Assembly: GCF_024166365.1 (NCBI RefSeq)
Contig: NC_064830.1
Span: 92,558,968-92,622,967 of the forward strand
Origin: Elephas maximus indicus
Taxonomy: Eukaryota > Chordata > Mammalia > Proboscidea > Elephantidae
Reading direction: 5' to 3'
Length of the DNA stretch: 64,000 nucleotides
Of this stretch, positions 1-11,561 are shown one piece after another (position 1 is the first letter of the stretch; every line of letters starts with the position of its first letter). Below the pieces are notes generated by a model. It did not search any database and was not told the origin of the DNA. It saw only the letters and a program-made list of their open reading frames with translations. Position numbers and translations under genes: made by a program.

Positions 1-25
1 TCCTGACCACCTGGCTTTCCCACAG

Positions 26-3000
26 GCATGATCAGCAACTTACTTGGCAAAGGGGCTGTGGACCAGCTGACGCGCCTGGTACTGGTGAATGCCCTCTACT
101 TTAATGGCCAGTGGAAGATGCCCTTCCCAGCCTCAGGTACCCACCACCGCCTCTTCCACAAGTCCGATGGCAGCACCGTCTCTGTGTCCATGATGGCTCA
201 GACCAACAAGTTCAACTACAGTAAGTGCATGACCCCATCCCCCAAGTCCTACAACTACTGCACCTCATCTCCGGGGTCTCTTGGGGGACATCTGCCCTCT
301 GAGGGGGGAAGATTGCAGGGAATGTTCCCCACTGAGGGAGAAGAAACTCTAGAATATGCCCCAGCTTGGACAAAGATTTCCCAAGTGGGAGACCCAAGGA
401 TAATCTGAGAAGAAAGTAGCTTCATCTAATGCAAGCTAAAGCTGAAATCCAGAAACTCCCTCAGGTCCACTTTGGACCGCTTGACCCCGGCCTCATCCAA
501 ATGTGTTTCTAGTGTGATTACTGGGGCCGAGAAATCTTGCTGGGGGTAGACTATGTGCAAGCTGAAGTTAAGGAAATGTGGATTGGCAGAAATTCCTGGC
601 TGGGTGTGGAGGAGGAGAATGTAGGTAAAGAAAGCCAAAAAGAGGCAGACAAACCACAAGACCCTGTGAACTGTGAACTGGCAAAAGAGAGATGCGGAAT
701 GGAAATAAACACACTGACTCGGAGAGCAGTGGGGATAGGGATCCCCAAAAGCCAGAATGCAGAGTTTTGCTTCAAGAAAGAGTAGAGAGAACAAAAGAGC
801 TGTCTTTGTGTCTCATAGGTGAGTTTTCCACCCCTGATGGTCATGACTACGACGTCCTGGAATTGCCCTACCATGGAAACACTATCAGCATGTTCATTGC
901 TGCTCCCTATGAAAAAGAGGTGCCTCTCTCTGCCCTCACCAACATCCTGGATGCCCAGCTTATCAGCCAGTGGAAAGGAAATATGACCAGACTGCTCCGC
1001 CTCCTGATTCTACCCAAGTAAGCCAGCCCCTGCTCTCACCACACTTGCCAATGCCTTTATCCCCTCTTCTCTCCTCTTTCCTGGCTCCTGAAAGCACTAC
1101 CGCATTAGGATTCCCAGAACCTTGTCATCTGCAGGGCAGGGACATGTGTGGGAGGATGATGGGAAATTGGCTAGCCTGGGTTTGATTAAGACTCCTCTCA
1201 TGGGTCCCTCCTGCTGTTTCTGCTGTAGGGCAGGGGGAGCTTTTCTAGATGGTTCCCCCATACTTACCACCCTGGAATACCCAGTAAAAGCCAGCCGAAA
1301 GAAAAACCAGAAATATGATGGAGGTGGGAGGCTAAATTGATCTAAATCCATTTTCTGATGCTCCTCACTCCCTGCCTCCCCCCCCGCCCACCCCAGTCTC
1401 CTCAAGTCAACATCCAAACACTGGCAGCTAAAGGAACCATTTCCACAGATAAAACAGGCTGAATTGCAGCTCCTAGCTGGGGTTCCCAACAGCCACAAAA
1501 TATTTCTGCAGGAGCAAAAGGGTGGAGAAGGCTCAGGTTGGGAAACCTCTCACTAAGCTTACCCCAAACTTCCAGATGCAGATAATGCCAGGCTTGGGGA
1601 AAGAGGGATACTTGGATGGTTAGGTTTCTCTCCCCTTCCCCCTCTAATAAAAATGGAGGTAATTAGTCATGCCCTGTTGGGAAGCAGAAAGTGCCCCAAG
1701 CCTCTCTGCTTGAATCCTCTTCAGGGTTAGCTCTCAGGAACACAATCTGCAGACCAGATTTTTGTTCAAATATTCTTCCAGGAGAATTGCCCTTGGCCCC
1801 CCAGCCAGACTGAATAAAATTATGCTGAAACTACTGCTTTATTTGAGGAAAGTAATTAGTCATAGGCTTGAGGGTGTGGGGGGAATAATGCAAGAGGAAT
1901 GTTCATTAATCTTAGAAACCTCCAGCAATAAGAGACATTGCAAACGGATCTCACAAAGCAGGCCTCCCTTTTCTACTTCCCCATCTAGTGCCCATAGTGC
2001 CCGTCTGCCAGTGGGGAGGACTGGTAGGGGCTAGGGGATTCCTGTAGGAGGGCCGGATAGTGCCAGCAAGAGGGGGCCGAGCTTGAGCTGCTTCCTGCTC
2101 CCACCCTACAGATTCTCCCTGGAGAGTGAAGTGGACCTCAGGAGGCCCTTGGAGAACTTGGGGATGACCGATATCTTCAGGCCAGACCAGGCAGACTTCA
2201 CAAATCTTTCAGGTAAGGGATTTTCCTTTTACTTATCTCACTCTTGGTGGACTGTGGGCCCCCTAAGAGGACAAAACAGCTTCCCTCTGAAAATTCATCA
2301 CCCTTGTACCCACCTGTTTCAGATCAAGAGCATCTCTACGTATCGCAGGCACTGCAGAAAGTCAAGATTGAGGTGAATGAGAGTGGGACGGTGGCATCCT
2401 CATCCACAGGTGAGTCTGGCCCGAGTAAGGCTTCAGCCTTCGTGATAACCGGTCCCTGAACCAGGGATGAGGCAGCACAAGGCCCAGGCACTGCTCCCCT
2501 TCTCCACAAAGCCCTTTCTCCCCAGGGCAATTCTTTCTTCCCCCAGTGGTGGTTCTTGACTTAGAAAAAGGCCCCCTTTCCCTGGTGGCTTCTGAGGTCC
2601 TGTGAATGTGAAAAGCCTGATTTGTTCTCACAGTGGACAGTAAACTTAAGGAACTGCTTATCAAGAAGCCCAAAAAGGGTTCAGAGAAATGTTTACTTGT
2701 GGTTGGATAGGTGATAGAGCTCTAACAAGCGACTGAAGGAAACCAGGTTCCAGAGGACTTCCGGACACTTGCTGATCCACCCAGGGCGCCAGGGTCAATG
2801 TTCCTCTGTTCTGAATCATCACGTCTTCTTTTCCAGCTGTTGTGGCCTCGGCCCGAATGGTCCCCGAAGAGATCATCATGGACAGACCCTTCCTCTTTGT
2901 GGTTCGGCATAACCCCACAGGTAAGCCAAAACCCCACGATGCTCCACAGGACCTCCACCCATCATCCTTGTCTGGGAAGCAACCCAGACAGATGGGGATA

Positions 3001-3270
3001 CCCACCTCTGGCCCCAGGAGGACTGCAGGCAAAGGATGCCTAGCGCCCCTTAGTTATCCATTCTGTTCCGCTTTCCTGTAGACAGTGCTGTGCAGTGAGA
3101 CGGGACCCTAGTCCTACCTTAGTCAGTAAAACAGCTGTGACTCCTGACAACTCACTTATTTTCTTGGGATCTCAGTGGGAGTTTCATTGTTTCTTCCAAT
3201 CTAAATTCCCATGATTGTTTTTCCATCCTCAGGAACAGTCTTATTCATGGGTCAAGTGATGGAACCCTGA
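26..3270 (+). CDS. SERPINE1: SERPINE1 (plasminogen activator inhibitor 1), last six coding exons; 5' part outside window
   Basis: PAI-1 is a secreted serpin that inhibits tissue-type and urokinase-type plasminogen activators and so limits fibrinolysis. Coding exons are 26-220, 819-1017, 2112-2212, 2323-2409, 2837-2920 and 3233-3270 (stop). Each junction has AG/GT borders and the phases join cleanly. By the human exon plan these are exons 4 to 9. The translation follows PAI-1 throughout, for example [53 protein letters not shown] and the C-terminus FMGQVMEP. The reactive-centre bond is visible as Arg-Met (P1-P1') at 2854-2859 inside SARMVPEE, so the inhibitor specificity is intact. The signal peptide and first exons lie upstream of the window. 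No frameshift or stop was seen, so the gene looks functional. Identification is secure. Confidence 0.97.
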
Positions 3271-4955
3271 CGGTGGAAAAAGAAGCCCTCATCTAGGACA
3301 CAACTGGAGACATATCAGAAAAGAAGAAAAAGGAAAAAAAAAAAAGAATTTTTGTTCTAATTACTCTTTCTGGAGAAAGAAAAGACATTTGCCTTAAATT
3401 TTTTTTTTTTTTTTTATAAATCTTTCAAATTTGCCTCCTAGACCTCAGCCTCTCCCAGTAGAGGCTCCTTCCCTAAGGGTGGGAAGAAGAACGTAGGGCA
3501 AAACTTCTAGTTGGAGACTCTGGAACTCTGAAGCATAACTCCTTGGAGTTCTCCCAAACAGGCTCTAACACACATAGGACCACGTGTGCAACTGCTTCTT
3601 TCCATCTTCCTGCCCACTCAGGTCTTCAGACCTGGTTCACAGCGAGACCCTGGCAGGGGAGAACCACAGGCTTACCAGAGCTTTTGTGTGCTTATAGAAA
3701 CTATTTGTGTTCCAGTCACGTTGCCTTCACTCTTGCACTGTCTGCCACTGCTGAAGAGGCTGGCATCAAGCCAACAAAGATCAATGGGAAAAACACTTTC
3801 ATCTCAAGGTCCATTCTGGCACTGGCAGTCCCTCCCTAGCATAAGAGGTGCTGGGGATCGGCAGAACAACTGCCCACTTAGTGCTGGTACCCACCTGGCC
3901 TGGCTGTCTCCCTCCCCAGGAACAGTGTGCATATATTACTTTGGAGTATAGGTGACTTGTTTACTCATAGAAGCAGGTTATTGCTTCCCACAAACTTTAT
4001 TTTGCATGAATAGAGGATGAAAGTTTAGATGTGTGCTGGCTCTTTGCCCCTAATCTCCTGGCGGGGAGGGTGGGACGCCAGCAGTGTGCTTGAATATTTA
4101 TCACATCCTTCCCCTGTATGCCAGTCAGAAAGAGAGAGAAATATCAAGAAAAAACATAGTATTTAAACTTGCTTGTAGTGTTCCTTTGTGGTCTGTGAGC
4201 GGAAGAGGTTGTCACTGAGTTTCAGGCCACTTGACCGTCATACCCTCTGGGCGGCAGGTGTGATGATGGGGCCCACACTGCCACCGTGTGGCTTCCCGAA
4301 CCCCTTCTGCTCCTCTCATTTCTTTGCCTTTCCACTTGATCAAGTAGGGTCCCTGCTAAGATTATCCAGCTTCAGCTCACTTAGTGACCAAAAGAGTGGG
4401 GTAGGTGAGAGAGACTAGAGCAAGAACAGCATGGTTTCAAAATTTTCCAATATATTTAGGAGCTGAAAAGCAAGGGGCTGCACGACCTACCAGGACAGAA
4501 CTTTCCCCAATTACAAGGTGACTCACAGCCGCATTGGTGACTCACTTCGATGTGTCATTTCCGGCTGCTGTGTGTGAGTGGTGGACACGTGAGAGAGAGA
4601 GAATAAGAGAGACAATAAGCATGGGCTCAACTACCCCAGTTAGATAATCCTTTTGAAAATCTATTAGCTAGAGGGTACGGCACAAAGATCAACTTATTGA
4701 AAAATTGCACAAAGAAATGAATGTAATCTAGTAGAACCCTCATCATCCTACCATGTTCTTCCGTGAAAATTCCTCATTTTTTTATTGTTTCGTTTTTCCA
4801 TTATGCACTGGACAGTGACAGCCACACATAGTCCCATGAGGATACCAAACTGTGGGGTCAAATGTTCTTGAAATTGTGTTTAATTAAATGTTTGTTCACT
4901 TTTGATACGTAAACAAGTAAAAATGTAAAAAATAAATAGTACATTTTAAAACAGC
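3271..4955 (+). other. SERPINE1: SERPINE1 3' UTR with polyadenylation signal
   Basis: After the stop codon about 1.7 kb of non-coding sequence follows, ending at a canonical AATAAA at 4931-4936, so cleavage is expected near 4950-4960. The length is similar to the long form of the human PAI-1 transcript. AU-rich stretches occur at 4091-4099 and 4878-4940; such elements fit the known instability of this mRNA, but their function here is inferred. Two exact GGTGACTCAC copies lie at 4518-4527 and 4537-4546 (see findings). Confidence 0.8.
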
Positions 4956-5083
4956 CCTTGCCTTTACTTTCCATGATTTACCTAGCCTAGGAAATCAAAA
5001 TCCATTGATTCATCGATCTCTCCAGTGAAAAAGATCTTTATGAAACATATACCCACAGGCCCAGACATGTTGATCTGATGACA

Positions 5084-5208
5084 ACTCTAACTCTATCCCA
5101 AACCTTAAACCTAACTCTAAGCTGAACTCAATCCCTAACTTTAATCTGAACTCTAACCTTAATTCAAAACTCAATCCTAACCCTAAGGCTAACCCTAAGC
5201 CTACCCCT
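5084..5208 (+). repeat. Degenerate telomere-like (CCTAAC/CCCTAA)n tract, left half
   Basis: A run of units such as CTCTAA, CCTTAA, CCTAACCCTAAG and AACCCTAAGCC forms a diverged interstitial array of the vertebrate telomere repeat complement. It resumes at 7051-7117 after the RTE insertion, so the two halves were once contiguous. No perfect long hexamer array remains. Confidence 0.7.
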
Positions 5209-7050
5209 CAGCAAACAATCTGAGAAGCTGGGCTATATGAAGAAGAATGCAGGCATCAGGATTGGAAGATGACTAATTGACAACCTGCAATATGCAGGTG
5301 ACACAACCTTGCTTGCAGAAAGTGAAGAGGACTTGAGGCACTTACTGATGAAGATCAAAGACTACAGCCTTCAGTATGGATTATAAAAAAAAAAAAAATT
5401 TATAGCTCAACATAAAGAAACCAAAAGTCCTCACAAGTGGACTAATAAGCAACACCATTGTGGTGCAGTGAGTTACTTAATATGGCCCTTCTAGCCATAG
5501 TCTTTGTAACTCCTGCCAAATGACTAGGTAGAACTATGCAAATGAGGTGATGGTGGCCCACTAAGGGGATTGGATATTTTGATAATAATGTAAATAAGGT
5601 GCATGGCATCCTTGTAGGGGTGGGATCATGTAAGTAAGGTGTATGGGACCCTAATGAGGGGATTGGTCAGTTGTGCCATTCTGTTAGGCTTAAAATTAAC
5701 CATCCCAGAGGGAGGAAGGGAGGATCTCACCATTACCAAGAAAGAGGACCCAGGATCCCTGAAAAGCTCCTGGAACCAGAAGACCAAGAGAGAGAGCTGT
5801 AACACTGAAAATAGCAAGAAGTGGCAGCAAAGAAATGGTGGCCGCAGAGGCAGGAGACCAGCAAGAAATGGCACAGTGGGCTGCCTGGCCCATGTAGCGA
5901 GAAAGCTAAGCACCTTTGGGCAGAAGGCTTGCTGGCAGAGTAGGGTGCCTCTGGGCACCTGATGGAGCTAGGTTTGCTGACCCACCAAGCTAGAGCTGAG
6001 TGCCTTTAGGCCGAGGCTTACTGGTGGAGTGGGGTGCCTCTGGGTACTTATCGGAGAGGCCAAGAACCAGAGAAAAGGGTGCCTGTGGCATAGCTGAGAA
6101 GAGGCTGTCCTGATCAAAGAATTGTATTCTGAGCATTCCTAAATGTGAATTGTAACCTGTTACTTCCCTAATAAACCCCATAACTGCGAGTATGGTCTGT
6201 GAGTTCTGTGTGGCCACTGCAACAAATTATCAAACCCAGCAGAGAAGTAGAGGGCCACTGGAGGGATGGCTGGTGTCAGAATTGGTAAAAAGGTTGGAGA
6301 GAGGAGGTGTGTCTGACCCCCGCCTCATAGAAATCAGCCTTGGGCTGTTGATCTTGATTCTCCTTCCCCTTTGCGAAATTAGACGAGGAGGTTGGTCACC
6401 CCTGCCACGCCATTTTTACCATTATGATAAATGGAGAAAATAAGTTGTCAAGGGTTTCATTTTACTTCCACAATCAACACCCATGGAAGCAGCAGTCAAG
6501 AAATCAAATGATCCATTAGGCAAATCTGCTACAAAAGGCCTCTTTAAAGTGTTAAAAAGCAAAGATATCACTTAGAAGACTAAGGTACACCTGATCCAAA
6601 CCATGGTACTTTCAATCACTTCATATGCATGCAAAAGCTGAACAATGAATAAGGAAGACCAAAGAAGAACTGATGCATTTGAATTACGGTGTTGGCAAAG
6701 AATACTGAATATACCATGGACTGCCAGAAGAACGAACAAATCTGTCTTGGAAGAAGTACAGCCAGAATGCTTCTTAGAAGCAAGGATGGCGGGACTTCAT
6801 CTCACGTACTTTGGACGTGTTATCAGGAGGGGCCAGTCCCTGGAGAAGGACATCATGCTTGGTAAAGTAGAGGGTCAGCAGAAAAGACAAAGACCCTCAA
6901 CAAAATGGATTGACACAGTGGCTGCAACAATGTGTTCAAACATAGCAACGACTTTGAGGATGGCACAGAATCAGGCAGTGTTTCGTTCTGTTGTACACAG
7001 GGTTGCTATAAATGAGAACAGACTGGACAGCACCTAACAACAACAACAAC
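5209..7050 (+). mobile_element. BovB-like RTE LINE, 5'-truncated, interrupted by a solo LTR
   Basis: The left part (5209-5458) encodes remnants of the RTE reverse transcriptase, including a broken version of the ADD-containing block (CAGGTGACAC... LLAESEEDL, LLMKIKDYS). The right part (6418-7050) encodes the RTE C-terminal region in one open stretch, 6645-7037, with RTDAFELRCWQRIL, PWTARRTNKS, YFGRVIRRGQSLEKDIMLG and VHRVAINENRLDST. These are the conserved blocks I know from BovB and related RTEs. The element ends in a (CAA)n tail at 7034-7050, typical of RTE. It is on the plus strand and inactive: 5'-truncated, with stops in the RT part and an inserted LTR. BovB-type RTEs in Afrotheria are a published case of horizontal transfer. 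The subfamily is not determined. Confidence 0.85.
5459..6417 (+). mobile_element. Solo LTR (endogenous retrovirus) inserted in the RTE
   Basis: The element is about 960 bp, starts with TG at 5459, and is flanked by ACCAT at 5454-5458 and 6418-6422, a likely 5-bp target duplication. AATAAA lies at about 6170, followed by GTATGGTCTGTGAGTTCTGTG. A second copy of the same family stands at 48780-49840. There they share the segment from the polyadenylation signal through GGATGGCTGGTGTCAGAATTGG and its neighbours. No internal retroviral sequence is present, so it is a solo LTR. The right end lacks the canonical CA. Confidence 0.75.
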
Positions 7051-7117
7051 CCTACCCTTATCCATAACCCCAAGCCTAGCCCGAACCTTAATCCTAAGCC
7101 TAACTCCAAACCATAGG
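7051..7117 (+). repeat. Degenerate telomere-like tract, right half
   Basis: This is the continuation of the CCTAAC-like array (CCTACCCTTATCC, AACCTTAATCCTAAGCC) beyond the (CAA)n tail of the inserted RTE element. CCTACCCCT at 5200-5208 and CCTACCCTT at 7051-7059 look like the target-site duplication of that insertion. Confidence 0.65.
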
Positions 7118-7980
7118 ACTAGTTTCATTAGGTCTCTACAATGAGGCCCCACAGACCTGTCGTGCTAGGGTTTGATTCTCCCCCTGGGCATCATCCTCAA
7201 AAAGGGAGTCCGTCAAACACCCTCCACCCAATCAGATGGGCCTGCTCACAGTCACTCTCCCTCTGGGTATCCATCCCTGTTCATGTCATTTCCTTCCACC
7301 CCCAAATGCCACCCCTACTCCCCACCTCTCAAAACCCAAATCAAGTTCTATTTCTCTCCACCTAAGATTTTCCCTTGAATCTAGTCAACATCATCACCTT
7401 TAACTTGATATTTAATTACTTTTCTTTTTCCTGGTTTGTAACAATGCCTGTATTCATGCATGCCCTTTACCTTTGTACACACCTTACCCTACCTATCCCC
7501 ACCAAGATATCAGGTTCTTTGAAAACAGGATCTTTTATTATATGTACACTGGATATCCTCTTCAAAATGTCTTCCTAAAAATTATTTTATTCTCTTCTTC
7601 CGGTATCTTAAAGGCTGCTTGCAGAAGACATATCTCCCTCAATTAGTTTGTTCACATATTCCAAAATAAAATTTTAAACTGAAAAAATACCAACAACTAT
7701 CCATCAAAACTGTGCTGTCCCACTCCAGAATCCTCAAGATAAAACTGATAGATACTATCAGCAGAATTCTATTCCAGCCCTCTAGATACCCAGGTCATCT
7801 TAAATAGAAACTAATTATCTTCGGGAAGTTCTTGATCAAAACACTGTCCGGTAGTTAAGAGGTAGTGAGTTCTCTGTCACTGAAAGGGCCCAAGGACAGC
7901 CAGGATTAACATGTGGTGAACATGTGTCAATGATCAGGGTATAAGACCAGATGAATTTCTTAAAATGATATACAACACGT

Positions 7981-8134
7981 GGAAACCCTGGTGGCATAGT
8001 GGTTAAGTGCTACAGCTGCTAACCTAAAGGTTGGCAGTTCGAATCCACCAGGCGCCCCTTGGAGACTCTATGGGGCAGTTCTACTCCGTCCTATAGAGTC
8101 GCTATGAGTCGGAATCGACCTGACGGCAACGGGT
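7981..8134 (+). mobile_element. AfroSINE
   Basis: The copy starts GGAAACCCTGGTGGC and shows a tRNA-like head with B-box-like GGCAGTTCGAATCC. The body reads GGGGCAGTTCTACTC and the tail is TCGCTATGAGTCGGAATCG. It is flanked by 12-bp target duplications with one mismatch (7969-7980 and 8135-8146). Confidence 0.93.
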
Positions 8135-8214
8135 TATACAACATGTGCTCCTAGCAAGACATTCAAACAGTTCAAAAAGGGTAACAGTGGGAACTTGATA
8201 GCCACCTTCATGTT

Positions 8215-8720
8215 CAGATTCTTGGGTGTTTTTGTAGAACTTTACTAAGCATTTACAAGCATATACAAAATATTCTTTTCTTTCACACAAACAAGGTCAT
8301 ACTATGTATACTGTTTTGCAGCTTGCTTTATTCATCTAATAATACATCCCAGACACCTTTCCCTAACTCTTCTTACCAGCTGCAGGTAAAGATGTACTAC
8401 ATAATTTCTTAAACACCAACGGTGGATATTTTGGTTGTTTTAAGGTTTGTTTGTTTAAATTCACTTTATTGTAACCACTTGCAGATACAATGGTCCACTG
8501 TGATGAGCTGTACCTCTAATACGCATGGGTTAGACACAGGAATGTGTTTCAAGTGTTGTTGTTACCAACCGTGCTGAGGTGGGCATCCTTGCACATTTAT
8601 CCTGGTACCCACGTTTCATGTACCCACAGGGTAACTCCCCAGCAGTAGGACTAAGTGTCTTCGAAGAAACTTCCAGTCCTGGAATGATGTGAATCTGATA
8701 ACACAAACGTTTTCAAGTGG
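8215..8720 (-). mobile_element. Old L1 3'-end fragment, antisense
   Basis: Plus-strand text such as ACTGTTTTGCAGCTTGCTTT and GTGGATATTTTGGTTG followed by CACATTTATCCTGG resembles the reverse complement of the ORF2 end and 3' UTR of ancient mammalian L1s. It is diverged, its boundaries are approximate, and the subfamily is not assigned. Confidence 0.45.
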
Positions 8721-9009
8721 TGCAATCAAAAGTGTTCATTTTACCTGGTTACAGTCTTACCTTTTCTCAAGCTTAGATGAGCCTTCACAACTTTCCCAAA
8801 TAAACCACTGCTGTTGAGCAAAGGCAGATTTTAGACCTTGAACTAAAAGAACTTTCACATTATTTTTTCCTCTAAAATGATGTTAGGAGTTCCCTGGAGC
8901 AAATTCTGATCATAATGTTTTCAAGAATAAATCCAGAAAATGTATTCACGACATGCATTTGTCAAAACCCATAGGCCTGGACAACATAAAGAGTATCCCC
9001 CGATGTCAA

Positions 9010-9181
9010 CCATAAACCAAACCAAACCCATTGTCCGTGAGTCGATTCCAACTCATAGTGACCCTATAAGGACAGAGTAGAACTGCCCCATAGAGTTTCC
9101 AAGAAGCACCTGGTGGATTGTGAGCAGCCAACCTTTTGGTTAGCAGCCCTAGCTCTTAACCACTACGCCACCAGGATTTCC
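9010..9181 (-). mobile_element. AfroSINE, antisense
   Basis: The reverse complement shows the AfroSINE head (GGAAATCCTGGTGGCGTAG), body and tail. On the plus strand it begins with an A-rich CCAAACC tail remnant, then GAGTCGATTCCAACTCATAG, and ends with CACCAGGATTTCC. Confidence 0.9.
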
Positions 9182-9204
9182 ATAGTCTTTAGTTAATAAT
9201 AATG

Positions 9205-9385
9205 CATCAATATTCTCTCAGTTGTAACAAATGTACCACAGGAATGCAAGTTGTTAGTAGGAGAAACAGTGTCCATGGGGAAGGAGCCATACGGGAACTC
9301 TGTACTTTCTGCACAATTTTTCTGTAAACATAAAAATGCTCTAAAAAATGAAGTCTATTAAAAAAAATAAAAGAAAGAAAACCAT
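9205..9385 (+). mobile_element. L1 3' end with A-rich tail
   Basis: The stretch containing GGGAACTCTGTACTTTCTGC and AAAATGCTCTAAAAAATGAAG followed by an A-rich tail is the familiar 3' terminus of older mammalian L1 families. It is severely 5'-truncated and carries no coding part. Confidence 0.5.
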
Positions 9386-10042
9386 TAATAAGATCTGTCT
9401 CCGGCCATCATTGCTGCAGATTTCTTATAAATCTTTCACAGTGGAATTATTTATCTGCACGCAATAGTATGAATTTTATCAACCCTCAATGGTAAAAAAA
9501 ATATTCTAGGAAAAAAAAAATTCTAGGCATCAGAATGAAACTTGTCAAGGGGACCATCTGTTTTCCAAGCCATTTTTAGGTGGTTCCTCAAGTTAGCTTC
9601 ATTGTACTAAGAGTAGGGATGAGAAAACAAAAGCAAAGAGAAGTTGAGTAACTTGCTGCCATTATTATTACTTAACAGCTCCAAGAGGCAGTTGGCTCCT
9701 GTCTGTGCTCTAAGCCACTACACTTCACTGCCTCTCTTTGTGGCACTTGTGACCATGGGTCTCCCTGAACACACAGAGGGGATCAGATTCAGCTGGAGCA
9801 AAGGTGCTGCACCCATTGGCCAGTCACCAACACATTCTCTGTGTACACCACTGCCTTATGAGCCTTAACACCGGCCTCCTGAACTCAGTCTTTTATCACC
9901 TAGCCACCAGGTGTCACCTTGACTCCAGTGGAAAGCTCTTCTCTGATGCAAATCAGCTGTGGCTTCTACCAAAATCTTGCCAAGTTTGAACTCCATTCAA
10001 TTCACCAAGTATTTATTTATAATCCCAACTTTATACTGGGTA

Positions 10043-10193
10043 CCAAAAAAACCCATTACCATCAAGACGATTCTGACTCATAGCAACCCTACAGGACAGA
10101 GTAGAACTGCCCCATAGAAGTGCCTGGTGGATTTGAACTGCCATCCTTTTGGTTAGCAGTTGAATTCTTAAATACTCCACCACCAGGGTTTCC
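10043..10193 (-). mobile_element. AfroSINE, antisense
   Basis: This antisense AfroSINE has an internal deletion in the GTTTCCAAGG segment. It is flanked by a perfect 10-bp target duplication, ATACTGGGTA, at 10033-10042 and 10194-10203. Confidence 0.93.
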
Positions 10194-10221
10194 ATACTGG
10201 GTAGTGTGAAGCATTAAAATA

Positions 10222-10752
10222 ACAACAGACCAAAAGAACTAGATGGTGCTCGGCTACAGCTAATGACTGCCCTGACAGGGAACACAACAGAGAACCCCTG
10301 AGGGAGCAGGAAAGCAGTGGGATGCAGACCCCAAATTCTCATAAGACCAGACTTAATGGTCTGACTGAGGCTGGAAGAACCCCAGTAGTCATGGCCCCCA
10401 GACCTTCTGTTGCCCCAGGACAGGAACCATTCCCAAAGCCAACTCTTCAGACATGGATTGGACTGGACAATGGGTTGGAGAGGGATGCTGGTGAGGAGTG
10501 AGCTTCTTGGATCAGGTGGACACTTGAGACTATGTTGGCATCTCCTGCCTGGAGGGGAGATGAGAGGGTGGAGGGGGTTAGAAGCTGGCAAAAAGGACAT
10601 GAAAAGAGAGAGTGGAGAGAGAGAGCGGGCTGTCTCAGTAGGGGGAGAGTAATTGGGAGTGTGTAGCAAGGTGTATATGGGTTTTTGTGTGAGAGACTGA
10701 CTTGATTTGTAAACTTTCACTTAAAGCGCAATAAAAATTATAAAAAAAATAA
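10222..10752 (+). mobile_element. L1 3' UTR fragment with poly(A) tail (elephant-type)
   Basis: The fragment reads as the L1 3' UTR of the type I know from elephant. Markers are GAACTAGATGGTGCTCGGC, GGGAACACAACAGAGAACCC, AACTCTTCAGACATGGATTGG and a final AATAAAAATTATAAAAAAAA. It is 5'-truncated, and an antisense member of a related subfamily occurs at 45440-46019. There is no coding sequence. The long antisense open frame at 10214-10720 is incidental to this element. Confidence 0.75.
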
Positions 10753-10756
10753 ATAA

Positions 10757-10772
10757 CGAGAGAGAGAGAGAA
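10757..10772 (+). repeat. (GA)n microsatellite
   Basis: A short run of GA dinucleotides directly follows the L1 poly(A) tail. Confidence 0.7.
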
Positions 10773-11561
10773 AGTGATGAGCCTTACCATCAAGTCGCTG
10801 CAAAAATGACTGAATGAAACCAGGTGCTGGGGGCAACGTGAAATGGGGAATATTAAAAAAAAAAAAATTGAATGAAACACTGTAGAAATGATTGCTATAG
10901 TCTAGATTAGAGTGTAAGGGCTTATCAGAGCCTGCTTCACAGAAATCGTTAAGGATAAATAAGATGAATTTGAATCTGTGGAGAGGGAACGGTAGGGCAT
11001 TCCAGAAAACAGTATCACAAAGAAAAATAATAGCAAAGCAAGTTCATAAGACAACAAGACGATGAAGTCCAAGTCCCCGGGTTTTCAGACTGCTTCCTCC
11101 CTCCTCCAGTAACATAACCAGTTCTCCCTCACAGTCGTCCACACACCCTCTCCTAGTCTAGTGGACCAAGTCTTACATATGCCCCTTGAATAAAAAAGAC
11201 TATGTTTCTATGTTACTCTTCATGTCCCAACGTGTGAACCCAAGAAAAAAGGCAGTGACACTGATCACAATAGGAAAATAGGAGATGGGGTGGTTTCTGG
11301 GGAAAGTGGGAGGAAGTGATAACTCTTTTTTGGCAAGTGAAGTTTGAGGGGACAATGGAATTTCCAAATGGGGGATCCAGTATGCATTTATCCAACAAGT
11401 ATCATGTGCCTGCCGTGCGCCAGGCACTGTGCTAGGTACAGGAGAAACAGCAAAAGAAGATAGTTTATCTTCTAGCAGGAATATATATATATAATACTAA
11501 AAGACAGAATTAGAACTTAGCATGCTTTCCATGAGAAGTAAGATTTATATATCTAGATTTG

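Noticed and set aside
5639-5962. 107-codon open frame
   Set aside because: It lies wholly in a solo LTR.
7981-8060. tRNA-like A and B boxes (GGTTCGAATCC-type) as possible tRNA genes
   Set aside because: They belong to AfroSINE heads, present in many copies with SINE bodies and target duplications; no cloverleaf with intact acceptor stem was seen.
10214-10720. 168-codon minus-strand open frame
   Set aside because: It is the antisense of an L1 3' UTR.
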